Positions 40,906 to 53,654 of a stretch of DNA of 64,000 nt are shown here, in pieces. The position numbers and the translations under genes were made by a program. Numbering within the stretch: position 1 is the stretch's first letter; each line of letters starts with the position of its first letter. The notes beneath the pieces were generated by a model. That model saw nothing but the letters and a program-made list of their open reading frames with translations. It was not told where the DNA came from and made no database searches. The stretch comes from a cyanobacterium endosymbiont of Rhopalodia gibberula (GTDB taxonomy: Bacteria; Cyanobacteriota; Cyanobacteriia; Cyanobacteriales; Microcystaceae). The DNA lies in the NCBI RefSeq assembly GCF_003574135.1, contig NZ_AP018341.1, positions 1,426,001 to 1,490,000 of the forward strand, read 5' to 3'.

Positions 40906-41277
40906 AATCACAGTAACAATAATATTTATTTATAGTTAAAAACTTAAATTATATAAACAAACTAGAAAAATAATAGAGGATAAACTTCAAGAACTAAAAA
41001 TTTAAGTTAAAAATAAAATATTATTGGACAATAGATTACTCTATAAATAGACTAATAATCAAAATCAAAACTACCTAATAGATAGACACTAAAAGTCATA
41101 AAAGTAATCTCTGTAGTAAAAACACTAAAATATTTGAAACTCATATTTTATACTTGACAAACTAAATAAATATCTATAATACAAAATATATATATTATTT
41201 TTAATGAACTTATAATAGGATGAAAGCCAATAAAAATAAAAGCTAGAAGTCTTATTTAAAAAAGACAAACTGCTATA

Positions 41278-41316
41278 GTAAATTATTATCTTTTTATAGA
41301 AAAGATAATAATTTAC
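41278..41316. repeat. Perfect hairpin, 17-bp arms
   Basis: GTAAATTATTATCTTTT (41278-41294) and AAAAGATAATAATTTAC (41300-41316) are exact reverse complements around loop TATAG. Confidence 0.88.
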
Positions 41317-41510
41317 AACACCATGGTAAAAACAGGAAGATTATTTCGATAATTAACAAAGAATATTTACAAGTTTACTTTCAAGAATTAGAGTCAAATT
41401 AAAAATTATAAATCTTAATAGATTAGCCTTGATCTTATAAGTATTCTGAAATAGTTAATTGAATATAAGAAATTTTGCTAAACTATTATGACATTCTCAA
41501 CTAAATTAAG

Positions 41511-41562
41511 AAAAAACTAGTAAAATCAACTAATGACAATTAGTTGATTTTACTAGTTTTTT
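41511..41562. repeat. Perfect hairpin, 24-bp arms, A-tract and T-tract ends
   Basis: Bases 41511-41534 and 41539-41562 are exact reverse complements around loop GACA. The left arm begins AAAAAA and the right arm ends TTTTTT, followed by one more T. It could act as a bidirectional terminator, although no gene end is within 1.3 kb except relics. Confidence 0.9.
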
Positions 41563-42421
41563 TAGAGCGACATGGCTATCATGTTCAATATTATACATTA
41601 TTAAATAACTAATTAAGCAGGATATTTATTTCCTAGGATAATCAATTCAAAGGAGATATGGTCAAAGATTTGAATTAACCTAATAATTTTGTAATAAAGT
41701 CTTTCTAACCTTTTATCCTTTACAGATTTCAATTTATTTACTTGATTTAAAAGAATTTAACTATTACTTTTAATTAAAATACTAATTTATAAATTTTATG
41801 TTTGTTTCAGTTTTAGAGTCAGTCACGTTTATTTAAATTTACTTTTCAAGTAAAGAGAAACTAGCTAGGTTATGATGTATTTCTATTTCTAAAACATTGA
41901 AAAAACAACTGCTGTTACTCCTTATTAACAGCTGTTTCAAGAGTTCTTATCTCTAGATATGTTTTTGGCGATCTACGAATTGGTGAAGTGTCTAGTTTAG
42001 ATATAGTTAGTCCATTAGGAATTAGTAATCAGACAACATTAATATTAGACTTCAACACAACAGAGCAGGGTACCAATCTAAAAAGATTTTATTTTTTAAG
42101 TAATTTAATCTTGATTATTCTTAATATCTTAAGTCGCCGTTCGAGCTTGATAAATGGCTATTTTGTAGTCTTAAACAATTGACTAAAATCTACTTACTGA
42201 GTCTTACGGTTCGATATAGGTTAAGACAAAGAGGATTATATTCTTATTTTAAGAGTTAACAACTTTCTTTATTAAACGTTAATGATAGCTAAAAAAGGTT
42301 GATTGATTAAGACACAAGATATGGTACACATTCGCTAGTTGTATAGTTGAGTGAATATTAACGTACAAAACCAGATATTCTACTAAGTATGACTATTTCA
42401 TATTCATGCACTGGTTCAACG

Positions 42422-43786
42422 ATGCAACTTTCTAAAATCCTAATTGCAAATCGCGGAGAGATCGCCTTACGAATTTTACACAGTTGTGAGGAACTAGGAA
42501 TCGCCACGGTTGCTGTTCACTCCACTATAGACCGCCAGGCACTTCATGTTCAACTTGCAGATGAAAGTGTTTGCATCGGTCCTCCATCGAGTAATAAAAG
42601 CTATCTCAACATTCCTAACATTATTGCTGCTGCCCTTACGCGGAATGCCACTGCCATCCATCCAGGGTATGGTTTTTTAGCAGAAAATGCTAAGTTTGCT
42701 GAAATTTGCGCAGATCACAAAATTACGTTTATCGGTCCTAGTCCTGAAGCTATCCGATCAATGGGAGATAAATCTACCGCAAAAAAAACTATGCAGAAGG
42801 CAGGAGTTCCTACGATTCCCGGAAGTTGGGGGGTGATTGATACAGAACAAGAAGCTTTAGCCGTCGCCCGTGATGTTGGTTATCCCATCATCATAAAGGC
42901 TACTGCTGGAGGTGGGGGACGGGGAATGCGCTTGGTTCGGGAAGACAAAGAATTCTCTCGTGCTTTTCAAGGAGCTCAGGGAGAAGCTGAGGCTGCATTT
43001 GGTAATGGAGGAGTGTACATTGAAAAGTTTATTGAAAAACCCCGTCACATTGAATTTCAGATCCTGGCTGATAGTTATGGCAATGTGGTTCACTTGGGAG
43101 AAAGAGATTGTTCTATTCAGCGTCGTCATCAAAAACTACTTGAAGAAGCTCCTAGTCCTTTTCTCAACCCTCAATTACGAGCAAAAATGGGAAGAGCAGC
43201 TGTTAAAGCAGCTAAATGTATTAATTATATAGGGGCGGGAACAGTAGAATTTTTGGTGGATAAGCAGGGAAATTTTTACTTTATGGAAATGAATACCCGC
43301 ATTCAGGTAGAACATCCTGTGACGGAGATGATTTCCGGGTTGGATTTAATTGCTGAACAAATTCGTATTGCCCAAGGGGAAAAACTTGGCTTTTCCCAAA
43401 ATCAGGTCAAATTTCAAGGTCACGCAATCGAGTGTCGTATTAATGCTGAAGATCCAGACTATAATTTTCGTCCTCATCCCGGTAAAATTAGTGCATATCT
43501 CCCCCCCGGAGGTCCCGGAGTGCGGATGGATTCTCATGTCTATACAGATTATGAAATCTCTCCATATTATGACTCTTTAATTGGTAAATTGATTGTCTGG
43601 GCTCCTGATAGGGAAATGGCAATTAAACGGATGAAACGGGCTTTAAGAGAATGTGCAATTACAGGGATTCCTACCACTATTGATTTTCATCAACGAATTT
43701 TAGAAACTTCCGCTTTTTTGACTGGTGAAGTGTACACTAATTTTATTGAAGAACATTTGTTAAAAAAGTCAAATACGAAAAGTTAA
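42422..43786 (+). CDS. accC: Acetyl-CoA carboxylase, biotin carboxylase subunit
   Basis: This 454-residue enzyme carboxylates biotin on AccB with ATP and bicarbonate, the first step of fatty-acid synthesis. It has the N-terminal [29 protein letters not shown], the ATP-grasp glycine loop [44 protein letters not shown] with catalytic Glu/Arg, and ECRINAEDP. Length matches the usual 447-455. The frame opens at 42389, but ATG 42422 ([12 protein letters not shown]) is where other AccC proteins start; no clear ribosome site decides it. accB is not adjacent. A run of seven C at 43501-43507 lies in the coding region. Confidence 0.97.
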   Translation: MQLSKILIANRGEIALRILHSCEELGIATVAVHSTIDRQALHVQLADESVCIGPPSSNKSYLNIPNIIAAALTRNATAIHPGYGFLAENAKFAEICADHKITFIGPSPEAIRSMGDKSTAKKTMQKAGVPTIPGSWGVIDTEQEALAVARDVGYPIIIKATAGGGGRGMRLVREDKEFSRAFQGAQGEAEAAFGNGGVYIEKFIEKPRHIEFQILADSYGNVVHLGERDCSIQRRHQKLLEEAPSPFLNPQLRAKMGRAAVKAAKCINYIGAGTVEFLVDKQGNFYFMEMNTRIQVEHPVTEMISGLDLIAEQIRIAQGEKLGFSQNQVKFQGHAIECRINAEDPDYNFRPHPGKISAYLPPGGPGVRMDSHVYTDYEISPYYDSLIGKLIVWAPDREMAIKRMKRALRECAITGIPTTIDFHQRILETSAFLTGEVYTNFIEEHLLKKSNTKS

Positions 43787-44327
43787 GTTTACTGCTGAAA
43801 TAGCTAATACAATTTTGATTATGCTTAATTTATTAGTGTCAATAAACATTGAACACTATTTTTTAGTATTTTCTAATAAATAAAAATTTACTATAAATAA
43901 AGATTTAAATGAGGATCAATAATCAAAAAAATTGAGAAAGTTATCCTTATCTTAAGGACATAATATTCTTTTTTTAAGACATATAAATCTAGTTAAATAC
44001 TTAACTTTTATGTTTAAATAAAATCTACTTTTGACAAATTTCATGTTGTGATAGATAATAAAGAACATTGTCATGTAACACTATTGACTAGATTTATTGT
44101 AAGAACATTAAGTAATTTTGCTCCCGAATAAATGGCTATTTTAATGTATACTTTCAACGAAAAGATAATTATAGGGTATTTACTGGAAGAAATAGTGTTT
44201 TTTTTGCAATTAAGTAAAACACTAGGTATATTCAAATGACTGAAACAACGATAACTAGAAAATAAACTATATTTATTTATTGAAGTAGTTATTTTGAGAA
44301 TCAAAGATAATTATTTATGGTGAGGGA

Positions 44328-44370
44328 GACAAGATAAGGATTAAATGAAATATTTAATCCTTATCTTGTC
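44328..44370. repeat. Perfect hairpin, 19-bp arms
   Basis: GACAAGATAAGGATTAAAT (44328-44346) and ATTTAATCCTTATCTTGTC (44352-44370) are exact reverse complements around loop GAAAT. Confidence 0.88.
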
Positions 44371-45797
44371 AAGACAACTTAGTTATTTTATCAGATTATG
44401 AGGATCACAAACACCAACTAAAAATATTTTAATTATTCCTGCTGCTATCATTAAAAACTTAACTGTTATTTCCAATGAAGGTAATCTATCAAAAGTTAAA
44501 GAAGTAAGTTTAAAAAACTGTACACAATGATAAGTTAAAATAAATTAATTTAGTGTAACGTGTATCAAAAGATTAATGATTGCACTGCATTATGTTTTAA
44601 CAGCTTAACTCTGTTTATTTAGTTTTATTGCCCAAACTTGACCTATATTCTAAAATTAGTTCTGTTCTCAGAGAAGTTTATAGGGTTCTTTACCTTGAAA
44701 ACTACTGCTACTAAAAGTCTTACAAATTAATGTCGAAAAAATACTACTCAAAAAATCAAATGACTCCGTTGGAGTTCGACAATTTGTTAAAACAATTAAA
44801 AGTAAATCAATAAAAAATATGATTAAATAATCAAAATTTAGTATTTAATGAAATCGTTTGTTCCAAATAATAGAAATATATGCTTTTTTTAAAAAAATAA
44901 GTAATTTTTAAAAAAGATAGCTTGATCTAAAAAAAAGAAAGAGATAAGAGGATAAGATTTGTTTAGTCTGAGTTCAGAGCTATTGAACTAAATAAAACAA
45001 GCTAGTATAGACTTATATATAATTATGAAAATTTCTTAGTGAAAAAACTTAATAATTATTTAATTATAGTGAATAACAGACATATCTTATGTAAGATAGA
45101 TTAATAAAGAGTTACCACACCAAGTAAAGTTAAACAAGACTGATAAAAAACTTTACCTAAAAAATAAAAATATATATAGTTTTAGTAAAGACACATAAAA
45201 CAACATAAAATACAATGAAATTTCAAGAGATAATTATAAGGCTTTGGAGAGATTTTATGATCAACAGAATATCAATTTTTTGAAAAAATAAGGTGATGAG
45301 TATGTAAGTGAACAATCTTAAAATTGTTACAATAGTTTAACTTATGATGGTTTTATCTTTCATAAGTAAATCAAATAAAAAAATAAAAGCTGAATCAATT
45401 TAGAAATCAACTTATGGTTTAACCAACTTTTATTGCCTCGTAAATAGATTTTTAAAATCTATTATTTCTCTTCTTTACTAACTCATTAATTTAATTCTAG
45501 AAAGCTAAACTTTTAATAATCTATCAAAAATAAAAAGTTAGAAACTATGAATCATTAATTTATTGACAATACTCTATCAATAAAATTGTTAAATCTTTTA
45601 TGTAAAATCGTACGACTTGATATTATACTAAATTCGATGGATATGTTCTTTTAATAAATAAAAAGAAATTTAACCAATGACAATGAGTTAATTCTTCAAT
45701 GATTTCTTTTATTCAGCTGATTTTTAATAATGCATATTAACTATTATTTTAAGGTTAATCTACCAACGTCTATCATCGTTTTGTTATATCTAATTCT

Positions 45798-45848
45798 AGA
45801 GAGTAATCCTGTGAAAATTATCTAGTAATTTCTGCAGGATTACTCTCT
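45798..45848. repeat. Inverted repeat, 14-bp perfect arms with inner stem
   Basis: AGAGAGTAATCCTG (45798-45811) and CAGGATTACTCTCT (45835-45848) pair exactly. The 23-base interval can form an inner stem (GAAAATTA with TAATTTC), giving a long, nearly continuous hairpin followed by TT. Confidence 0.8.
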
Positions 45849-46640
45849 TTACTATAAGATTGATCTCTATTTTAGCCTATCAACAAGACCTTTACTTGAA
45901 CGAAGTTTATATATTTAGCAATTTTTATTCATTCTTAAAATTTAACAAAATTTCTCTTGTTGACTATTTGATAAATCTGTAGACATATGGATATTTGTAG
46001 CCCTGATCTACTATAGCAATTAGGGTTTTCTAAATGGGACTCTAAATTCTCTTTCTAATTAGATTCAATTCCACTCTGGTTTTATAAAAAAAACTGTATT
46101 TATTTCGCATTATGAATATCTTTTACTTAATTTTAAAAAATATACTTTTTGAAAAATTATTTTTATAATTAATCCTAATATTTTTATTGTTAAACAGATT
46201 TAATATATTGTAGATTTCATCTAATAATTTATTTTTTATTCTGTTCGTATGCAGATATTAATCTTGATTGGTGAGTTATTTTTTTAAGTAGTCTTCCACT
46301 CAAATAAAGTTTTTTTTGTTACTTTAAATCTTTATTCTTGATATTTTTGATTTCTTCCTTACTACAAATATAATTTATTTTATAAATACTTTCAGCAGTG
46401 AATGCTGTCTTCTTAATCGAACATAGTTTTGACTTTTTGGATACTTTTTATAGTTAACCTGAACTACAATACCGAGCCAAATAATTTTCTAGACATTCTT
46501 CTAAGTATTTTTATCTGGGTATTCTTCTGGATATCTTCATTTATCTAGATTGTTTTTTTCTTATCATTAGTGGGTTTTCATAACTAGATTTAGTTTTATA
46601 CCCTAAAGGATGAAACTGCAAAAATAAGGTACATGAAGGT

Positions 46641-46666
46641 AGGCTATGAAGATAGCCTTTGTTTTT
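46641..46666 (+). terminator. Orphan intrinsic terminator
   Basis: AGGCTAT (46641-46647) pairs with ATAGCCT (46652-46658), loop GAAG, followed by TTGTTTTT. No gene remains upstream within 2.8 kb, so it probably marks the end of a lost one. Confidence 0.65.
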
Positions 46667-46835
46667 ATAGTCTCAAGTTTCAACCTATAATTAATCTTGA
46701 ATTATTGTAAAGTTATTATTTTCATAAAAAAAAATAATGAAATCTTAACTCTTTATTCCTAAGATCTATATCTATGATCGTTGGAGAGATATTTAATCAT
46801 CTCCAGAAACTTATCTTGATAGTGCAGTATTTCCT

Positions 46836-48416
46836 ATGAATAAGCTACAACTCTGGCAACGTTATCAAAATTGGCTATATTATCACCAAAGATTAGGACT
46901 ATACCTTGATATTAGCCGAATGCGCTTTGATGATACCTTCGTTGACAGTCTCAATCCTAAATTTGAGAAAGCCTTTCAGGATATGGAAGCTCTAGAAGCC
47001 GGAGCAATCGCCAACCCAGACGAAAGACGAATGGTAGGTCACTATTGGCTACGCGCTCCAGAATTAGCCCCTAATGACAACATTAGAAAAGAAATTACTG
47101 AACCTCTCGAAGCTATTGCAGACTTCGTAACTAAAGTTCATAATGCAATTATTAAACCTCCCACTGCCGATAAATTCACTGATGTTCTCTCTATTGGTAT
47201 TGGTGGATCAGCCTTAGGACCCCAATTTGTAGCCGAAGCATTATCTTCCGACTTTCCCCCTATGGCTATTCACTTTATTGATAATAATGATCCAGCAGGT
47301 ATTGATCGCATTTTAACCCGTTTAGGTGATCGCCTCAAAAGTACTCTAGTTTTGATAACCACTAAGTCTGGAGGAACTCCTGAAACCCGTAACGGGATGT
47401 TAGAAGTCAAAGCAGCTTACGAAACTAAAGGTTTAGATTTTGCCCCTCATGCGGTCGCTATTACCATGCCAGGAAGTAAAATGGACCAGATAGCACGGGA
47501 CTGGTTAGCCCGTTTTCCTATGCAAGACTGGGTAGGTGGACGAACTTCTGAACTTTCTGCCGTAGGGTTGTTACCAGCCGCATTGCAGGGTATTGACATC
47601 CAAGAGATGTTGATTGGAGCTAAGGAAATGGATGAAACAACCAGAATTAAAGATCTTAAAACCAACCCCTCAGCATTGTTAGCCTTAGCTTGGTATTATT
47701 CTGGCAATGGAAAGGGAGAAAAAGATATGGTGATCCTTCCCTATAAAGACAGTTTGTTATTGTTTAGTCGCTATTTACAGCAGTTAGTCATGGAGTCTTT
47801 AGGAAAAGAAAAAGACCTTGATGGCAACAAAGTTTATCAGGGTATTGCGGTCTATGGAAATAAAGGGTCAACAGATCAACACGCTTATGTTCAGCAATTA
47901 CGTGAAGGAGTTTCTAATTTCTTTGTCACCTTTATTGAAGTATTAGAGGATCGTCAGGGCTCGTCGATTGAGTTAGATCCTGGAATCACTTCTGGAGACT
48001 ATCTATCCGGGTTCATCCAAGGAACTAGACAGGCATTGTATGAAAATAACCGTGATTCAGTAACCATTACGATTCCCCAAGTGAATCCTCGTACTGTTGG
48101 GGCTTTAATTGCGATGTATGAACGTACTGTTAGTTTTTATGGATCGCTAGTTAACGTTAACGCCTATCATCAACCTGGAGTAGAAGCAGGTAAGAAGATG
48201 GCTTCTTCTGTTTTGTCTTTACAAACTGAAGTTCAAAAGGCGATCGAGGATTCTGTTGGAACTTTAGATATAGCCACGTTAGCAACGAAAGCAGGATCTC
48301 CTGATGAAGTCGAAGCAGTCTACAAAATTGTACGTCATCTAGCCGCAAACGGACGAGGAGTTATTCTAGAAGGAAATATGGGGAACCCTTCAACTCTTAA
48401 AGTTTCTGTTGGTTAG
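46836..48416 (+). CDS. pgi: Glucose-6-phosphate isomerase
   Basis: This 526-residue enzyme interconverts glucose-6-P and fructose-6-P, linking glycolysis, the oxidative pentose phosphate path and glycogen. Seen are [20 protein letters not shown], the phosphate-binding [49 protein letters not shown] and a C-terminal [12 protein letters not shown] with the catalytic-type His/Lys. The length fits the cyanobacterial form. A symbiont without photosynthesis would depend on it to burn host-derived sugar for reductant. ATG 46836 is used; the upstream region lacks a strong ribosome site. A terminator follows at 48492. Confidence 0.97.
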   Translation: MNKLQLWQRYQNWLYYHQRLGLYLDISRMRFDDTFVDSLNPKFEKAFQDMEALEAGAIANPDERRMVGHYWLRAPELAPNDNIRKEITEPLEAIADFVTKVHNAIIKPPTADKFTDVLSIGIGGSALGPQFVAEALSSDFPPMAIHFIDNNDPAGIDRILTRLGDRLKSTLVLITTKSGGTPETRNGMLEVKAAYETKGLDFAPHAVAITMPGSKMDQIARDWLARFPMQDWVGGRTSELSAVGLLPAALQGIDIQEMLIGAKEMDETTRIKDLKTNPSALLALAWYYSGNGKGEKDMVILPYKDSLLLFSRYLQQLVMESLGKEKDLDGNKVYQGIAVYGNKGSTDQHAYVQQLREGVSNFFVTFIEVLEDRQGSSIELDPGITSGDYLSGFIQGTRQALYENNRDSVTITIPQVNPRTVGALIAMYERTVSFYGSLVNVNAYHQPGVEAGKKMASSVLSLQTEVQKAIEDSVGTLDIATLATKAGSPDEVEAVYKIVRHLAANGRGVILEGNMGNPSTLKVSVG

Positions 48417-48491
48417 CTGACCTACCGAGGAATACCACATCATAGCGGAGTTATGTGGATTAAAATGCTTATTCCGAAGTAGTAAGAAAAG

Positions 48492-48534
48492 GGAATATAC
48501 GCTGTCAGTAGTATAAGTGGCGTATATTCCTTTT
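48492..48534 (+). terminator. Terminator after pgi
   Basis: GGAATATACGC (48492-48502) pairs with GCGTATATTCC (48520-48530), 17-base loop, followed by TTTT. AAAAG precedes the left arm, extending the stem with a bulge. It ends 114 bases after the pgi stop. Confidence 0.75.
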
Positions 48535-48670
48535 ATCATTTTATTTGATGATAAATATCAAATAAGATTTAGTAAATTAACTGTACTATCCCTCGGTTAA
48601 TCTATCTATTTAGGAAAAGAACTTGACAAATTCCTGCTAACCTCTGTTATAATTACAAAGGCATGACTAT

Positions 48671-48742
48671 TGGGGTGTCGCCAAGCGGTAAGGCAGCGGG
48701 TTTTGGTCTCGCCATTCCTAGGTTCGAATCCTAGCACCCCAG
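48671..48742 (+). tRNA. tRNA-Gln (anticodon UUG)
   Basis: A complete 72-base cloverleaf. The acceptor TGGGGTG (48671-48677) pairs with CACCCCA (48735-48741), discriminator G. The anticodon arm is GCGGG/CTCGC (one G-U) around TTTTGGT, giving anticodon TTG at 48703-48705. The T arm is CTAGG/CCTAG around TTCGAAT. CCA is not encoded. Confidence 0.95.
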
Positions 48743-49635
48743 TTAAGTAGACAAAGACTGCACTAGTATTCCATCTTGTTTAAATGACCTCTATAAGTTT
48801 GGAAAAAGACAGTTAATCTAAGACTGTTTTAGATCAAAAGACGAGGCTAATTTCTTGTTCACTAACTCCATCTCTTATTTGTGTCCATTTTTTACAATTG
48901 TTATTTGATTAGTATTTAACTATTTTTATCTTATATATTCCGTTATGTATTCTTCTCTTGTTTTAACAGCCTAACTCTTCTTTAGTTTTTTTCATATACG
49001 GCTTCTTTTACCTCAGATAAATTTCTGATAGTTAATTTATTTTTTTTATGAATAATCCTCCTGGTTATTGAACCTTAATGAGTGTGGGTTGCTTTTTGGT
49101 CTATTTTTTGGATAAATTGGACTGTTTTTATTTTATTAAAACTTTATTAAAACTATGAGCATGGGTAATAATAGTGAGCTATTTTAAATTTATAATCTCG
49201 TCCATTAACATCTATTAAACTGAATTGAGCATTAAACTTCATAAGCATAAAATGGTCCTGGATATTAATCCTAACATAATTTAATAACAAAACTTGATAG
49301 AATACTATCTATCTATAGAATGATTATTGGTTGTGATAAGCTCATCATTAACAATGAAACTTTACCTTCATATTTAGAATTTTCGTGTAAAAAAATTTTT
49401 ACATAATAGGTTTGCTCGAATACTATCGATTATTTATTTTGGATAAATTTAGGCTAACAAGAAGCTAACTTTGTAATTAGTCGTTTGGAGAAAATCTGGA
49501 AACTAGAAGCCAATGAAGTGGAGAAAAATATCAGGTATTTCTAAACAAACCATCTGCTTGACTGTGATGGTTTGTTTTTTACCTTTATAATTTTTTGTAA
49601 GAAAATACAATTAGCTAAAGAATCGGAAATATTAG
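48743..49635. other. Decayed DNA after the tRNA
   Basis: No gene. A plus-strand scrap at about 49,480-49,545 (RLEKIWKLEANEVEKNIRYF) ends just before a clear terminator at 49543-49580, so it is probably the last piece of a lost gene. Confidence 0.5.
49543..49580 (+). terminator. Terminator of a lost gene
   Basis: AAACAAACCATC (49543-49554) pairs exactly with GATGGTTTGTTT (49565-49576), 10-base loop, then TTTT-like T-run. It follows the scrap ending KNIRYF. Confidence 0.75.
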
Positions 49636-49962
49636 CTTGGAGTTGACTACATATTAAATGGTTATGTCAAATTTTTAGAAAAAGAACTGACTGAGAGAAC
49701 TGGTAATACATATGAGAAAGTTAAAACTCTTATTTTTATACCTTTTATTGTAGTTTCTTATGGCTGACAAGCGAATCTAGTTTTTGATTATGGTAATCAG
49801 ATGGCTCGAATACCATGAGAAGTGACTTGGGAACAACTTGCTAAAAGTTCCATAAATTTTACGGAGATAGAAAAAAGAGATGAGATTTTGAAAACAGTAA
49901 AAAATAAAGATTATGTCAATATATATAGAGAAAATTTTTACCCTAAAATAGGTAATTTTTGA
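49636..49962 (+). pseudogene. MEKHLA-domain protein pseudogene
   Basis: One frame ending at TGA 49960-49962 reads GVDYILNGYVKFLEKELTER, TGNTYEKVKTLIFIPFIVVS, then after a stop QANLVFDYGNQMARIP and after a second stop EVTWEQLAKSSINFTEIEKR and DEILKTVKNKDYVNIYR. This tracks the MEKHLA domain (HGTEADPIFNYANQ.AL.L, W..L...PSR..AE...R.ER...L..V...GYI..Y.G), found alone in cyanobacteria and in plant HD-ZIP III factors. Only two in-frame stops interrupt about 105 codons; the C-terminal third has diverged or been lost. Confidence 0.72.
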
Positions 49963-50464
49963 TTGAAAATATAATTGTTTAGAATAATATTGATGCTAAT
50001 AGTCAATTATATAGATAAATAGCTACTTGTTTTCATTTTTTTAGGTAATTTTAAGTAGTTTACTTCAAAAAAATAACAGAAATAATAGTTGCCTATAAAA
50101 TCGTTTATATGATGAGTTTTAAAAGAAATATTGTTTGAGGATTTAATTATATTTATCAATTTTATCTTTTATTTTTTCTTTTCACTATGTAGCTCTTTTC
50201 CAATCAATAGAAATAACTATAATGTTAGGATTAATACTTATCGGAAAATCGTGGGTCTAACAAACAGCCAATTAAGGTACAATGTGCTAAGCTATTTGCG
50301 GGTAAATAAACTTTAAGGTAATGAGGAGACTAGTTTAATGTCATAGCTCCGCAACCTTAACCCTTGAATCTTTGACCATCACTGGTAGAAAAGCCAAAAG
50401 TACAAAGCTAAACGGTTAAGATAAAATTATAAATCAAATAGAATAGAACATATCCGAATTCACG
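49963..50464. other. Decayed DNA upstream of the riboswitches
   Basis: No gene or relic recognised. The thiC promoter may lie in its last part, near TAAGATAAAATTATAAATC (50,418 on). Confidence 0.45.
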
Positions 50465-50560
50465 CTTGGGGAGTAGTCCATTAGAGTGCTTACTGTAAAA
50501 AGTGTAGCCGGACTAGATTATGAAACTGTAAGACCAAAGCTGGCAATGCCAGTATGGGCA
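50465..50560 (+). promoter_or_regulatory. Probable manganese (yybP-ykoY) riboswitch, orphaned
   Basis: CTTGGGGAGTAG at about 50463-50475 matches the conserved 5' GGGGAGTAG loop of the yybP-ykoY family, and GTAAGACCAAAGC (about 50528-50540) matches the second conserved loop (AAGACC..GC). TGGCAATGCCA after it can form a stem. The family senses Mn2+ and normally precedes manganese transport genes. Here no such gene follows; the TPP riboswitch and thiC do. Confidence 0.5.
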
Positions 50561-50606
50561 GGATTCAGTCCGAGAGTCCACTCGTCCTTAGTCAGTGGAG
50601 TGTTAG

Positions 50607-50685
50607 AGCTAGGGGTGTTTTACTTAACCAGACTGAGAGAGACCCTTAGAATCTGGAATCTGTTAATGCCGGCGCAGAAAAGCTG
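50607..50685 (+). promoter_or_regulatory. TPP riboswitch controlling thiC
   Basis: The sequence has GGGGTG (50612), CTGAGAGAGACCCTTAGAAT (from 50633) and TGTTAATGCCGGCGCAG (from 50661), the order and spacing of the THI box. The closing arms AGCT (50607-50610 and 50681-50684) bracket it, a T-run follows and thiC starts 23 bases later. In such short leaders TPP binding usually blocks ribosome access or ends transcription. Confidence 0.85.
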
Positions 50686-50704
50686 TTTTTTGAGGTACAA
50701 ATAA

Positions 50705-52133
<1,429 letters not shown>

Positions 52134-53140
52134 GGAATTTGGAATAATATTTGTTGATATTGTTGAGCTTTTTAAGCAAGAAATTTTACAGTATCCTGAC
52201 TAAGCTAATGAAATAAAGGAATGGAGATTATATGGTGATCACTAACCTCGGCGACATTTCTCTTAAATGAGAATTTAACAGAGGTTTATAGAAAGGCTGA
52301 GGAGTAGCAGATATGTTGTGTAAGCAGCATTTAAGATACAAGATTATCTAAATAGCATTAGGAATTTAAATTATATTTCATTATACACAACCGCGGTAGA
52401 TTATTGATTGTCAAGTTAACTTAAGACAATACAGATAACAATAAACTAATTTCTGAATTAAGGCAAGATTTAACTAATAAATTATTTTTAGATTGAGTAT
52501 ATCTTGCTTAAAAACTACTCTTAAAAACTCTGTTAGCAATGATTTAAATGAATTCCTCTATTATTAACAACAGAAGATAAAGTACAAGTTGGTTAAACTG
52601 AGCGATAAGATTTTATTCTATCTATTTGACACCATCTAAAGTGTCTCTAATCAGTAAATTTTCGTACTTATATAGATATTTACACAAAGATAAGTCTTCT
52701 GTTTTATCGGTTATTAGAGATATGAACACAGTCATGTAGAACGTATTCTTTAAATACAGAACTAAGATTAATTTTTAATTTCTTATAAGAAAGGTTTTCT
52801 ATACAGATTTACATGATTTTCGTTACTACCTGACTTATCAAGACTTGGACTTTAGAGAAAATTTTATTAATTATTAAAGAATAATTACTGTTAGTAATAG
52901 CAACTTAATCTATCATAAAATCCATCATAAATTGGCTATTATGTATAATATTTTTTCTATAAAAAAGTACTTTTTTATAGAAAAAATATAAACAAATAAA
53001 AATATATTATGATTGATTTTTTAGTTAAAGTGAAATTAAAAATTGTATACGTCCAATTAATCTTTGATTGATAGGTTTTTTAAAAAGATCTAGGATTTTT
53101 GTAATTAATAAATAATTGTTTAACGAAAAAAGGTATTGTG
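52134..53140. other. Decayed intergenic DNA with a loopless palindrome
   Basis: No gene. A short open stretch (MVITNLGDISL, near 52,232) is not extendable. The palindrome at 52948-52989 is the only structured element. Confidence 0.55.
52948..52989. repeat. 42-bp perfect palindrome without loop
   Basis: The left arm ATATTTTTTCTATAAAAAAG plus T (52948-52968) and the right arm (52969-52989) are exact reverse complements, joined directly at GT|AC. Confidence 0.9.
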
Positions 53141-53425
53141 ATGAGTGTACGCTGGTGTTTATTATTAATGACGATGAGTGTGGTCATACCGACTTCGACA
53201 GTAGTAATCCAAGAAGTTCCTTTTATCTTAGATAAATTTCAACTAGAAGAACTGAAGTTAGAGTCTTCTTTGTCTTTGTCTCGAGATAATGATAATTTTT
53301 TATTAAAATTTAAATTTGAACAAAATTTAGTTTCAGAAGTGATCGCCTCAGAAGAAAAAACTAAGTTTAAACAGTTCTCTAAACCCAAATCAAAAGGAAA
53401 AAAGAATATTTATGTAATTTATTAA
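53141..53425 (+). CDS. Small hypothetical protein with signal-peptide-like start
   Basis: This 94-residue ORF starts ATG 53141 with AGG 8 bases upstream. The start SVRWCLLLMTMSVVIPTSTV resembles a signal peptide or anchor, followed by an acidic/hydrophilic middle (LDKFQLEELKLESSLSLSRD) and a Lys-rich tail (KFKQFSKPKSKGKKN). I recognise no family. It might be a real exported protein or the shortened relic of a longer one. The reading frame is clean while the surroundings are decayed, which favours a gene. Confidence 0.4.
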   Translation: MSVRWCLLLMTMSVVIPTSTVVIQEVPFILDKFQLEELKLESSLSLSRDNDNFLLKFKFEQNLVSEVIASEEKTKFKQFSKPKSKGKKNIYVIY

Positions 53426-53654
53426 AATAATTATGTGATTTTTGTTGATGCTAGTTTACTGATCCAACTGCGATAACAATCAATTAAATTTGATTATAGA
53501 TTTTTATTTCTTTTACTAGAATCAGCCTTTTAACTTTAATCATAGTTCTTGACATAGCTCTATTTACTTATTAACCAATTATCAACTACTAACATGAGAC
53601 CCCCATTTTATCCTCCAAAACTAAATTCTAAATAAAGAGTCTTATTTAAAGAGA

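Larger units (their letters stand above)
40196..42421. other. Decayed divergent intergenic DNA with three perfect hairpins
   Basis: No intact gene. Hairpins occur at 40863-40905, 41278-41316 and 41511-41562. A plus-strand stretch at about 41,949-42,182 reads ISRYVFGDLRIGEVSSLDIV then SPLGISNQTTLILDF and may be the end of a lost exported protein; I cannot assign it. Confidence 0.5.
43787..46835. other. Three-kilobase decayed region between accC and pgi
   Basis: No intact gene and no assignable relic. It holds two inverted repeats (44328-44370 and 45798-45848) and an orphan terminator at 46641-46666. A plus-strand ORF fragment near 44,730-44,813 (YYSKNQMTPLEFDNLLKQLK) looks protein-like but short. 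Confidence 0.55.

Noticed and set aside
50486-50704. 72-codon plus-strand ORF upstream of thiC
   Set aside because: It covers the two riboswitches; the sequence is explained by RNA structure and the translation has no family signal.
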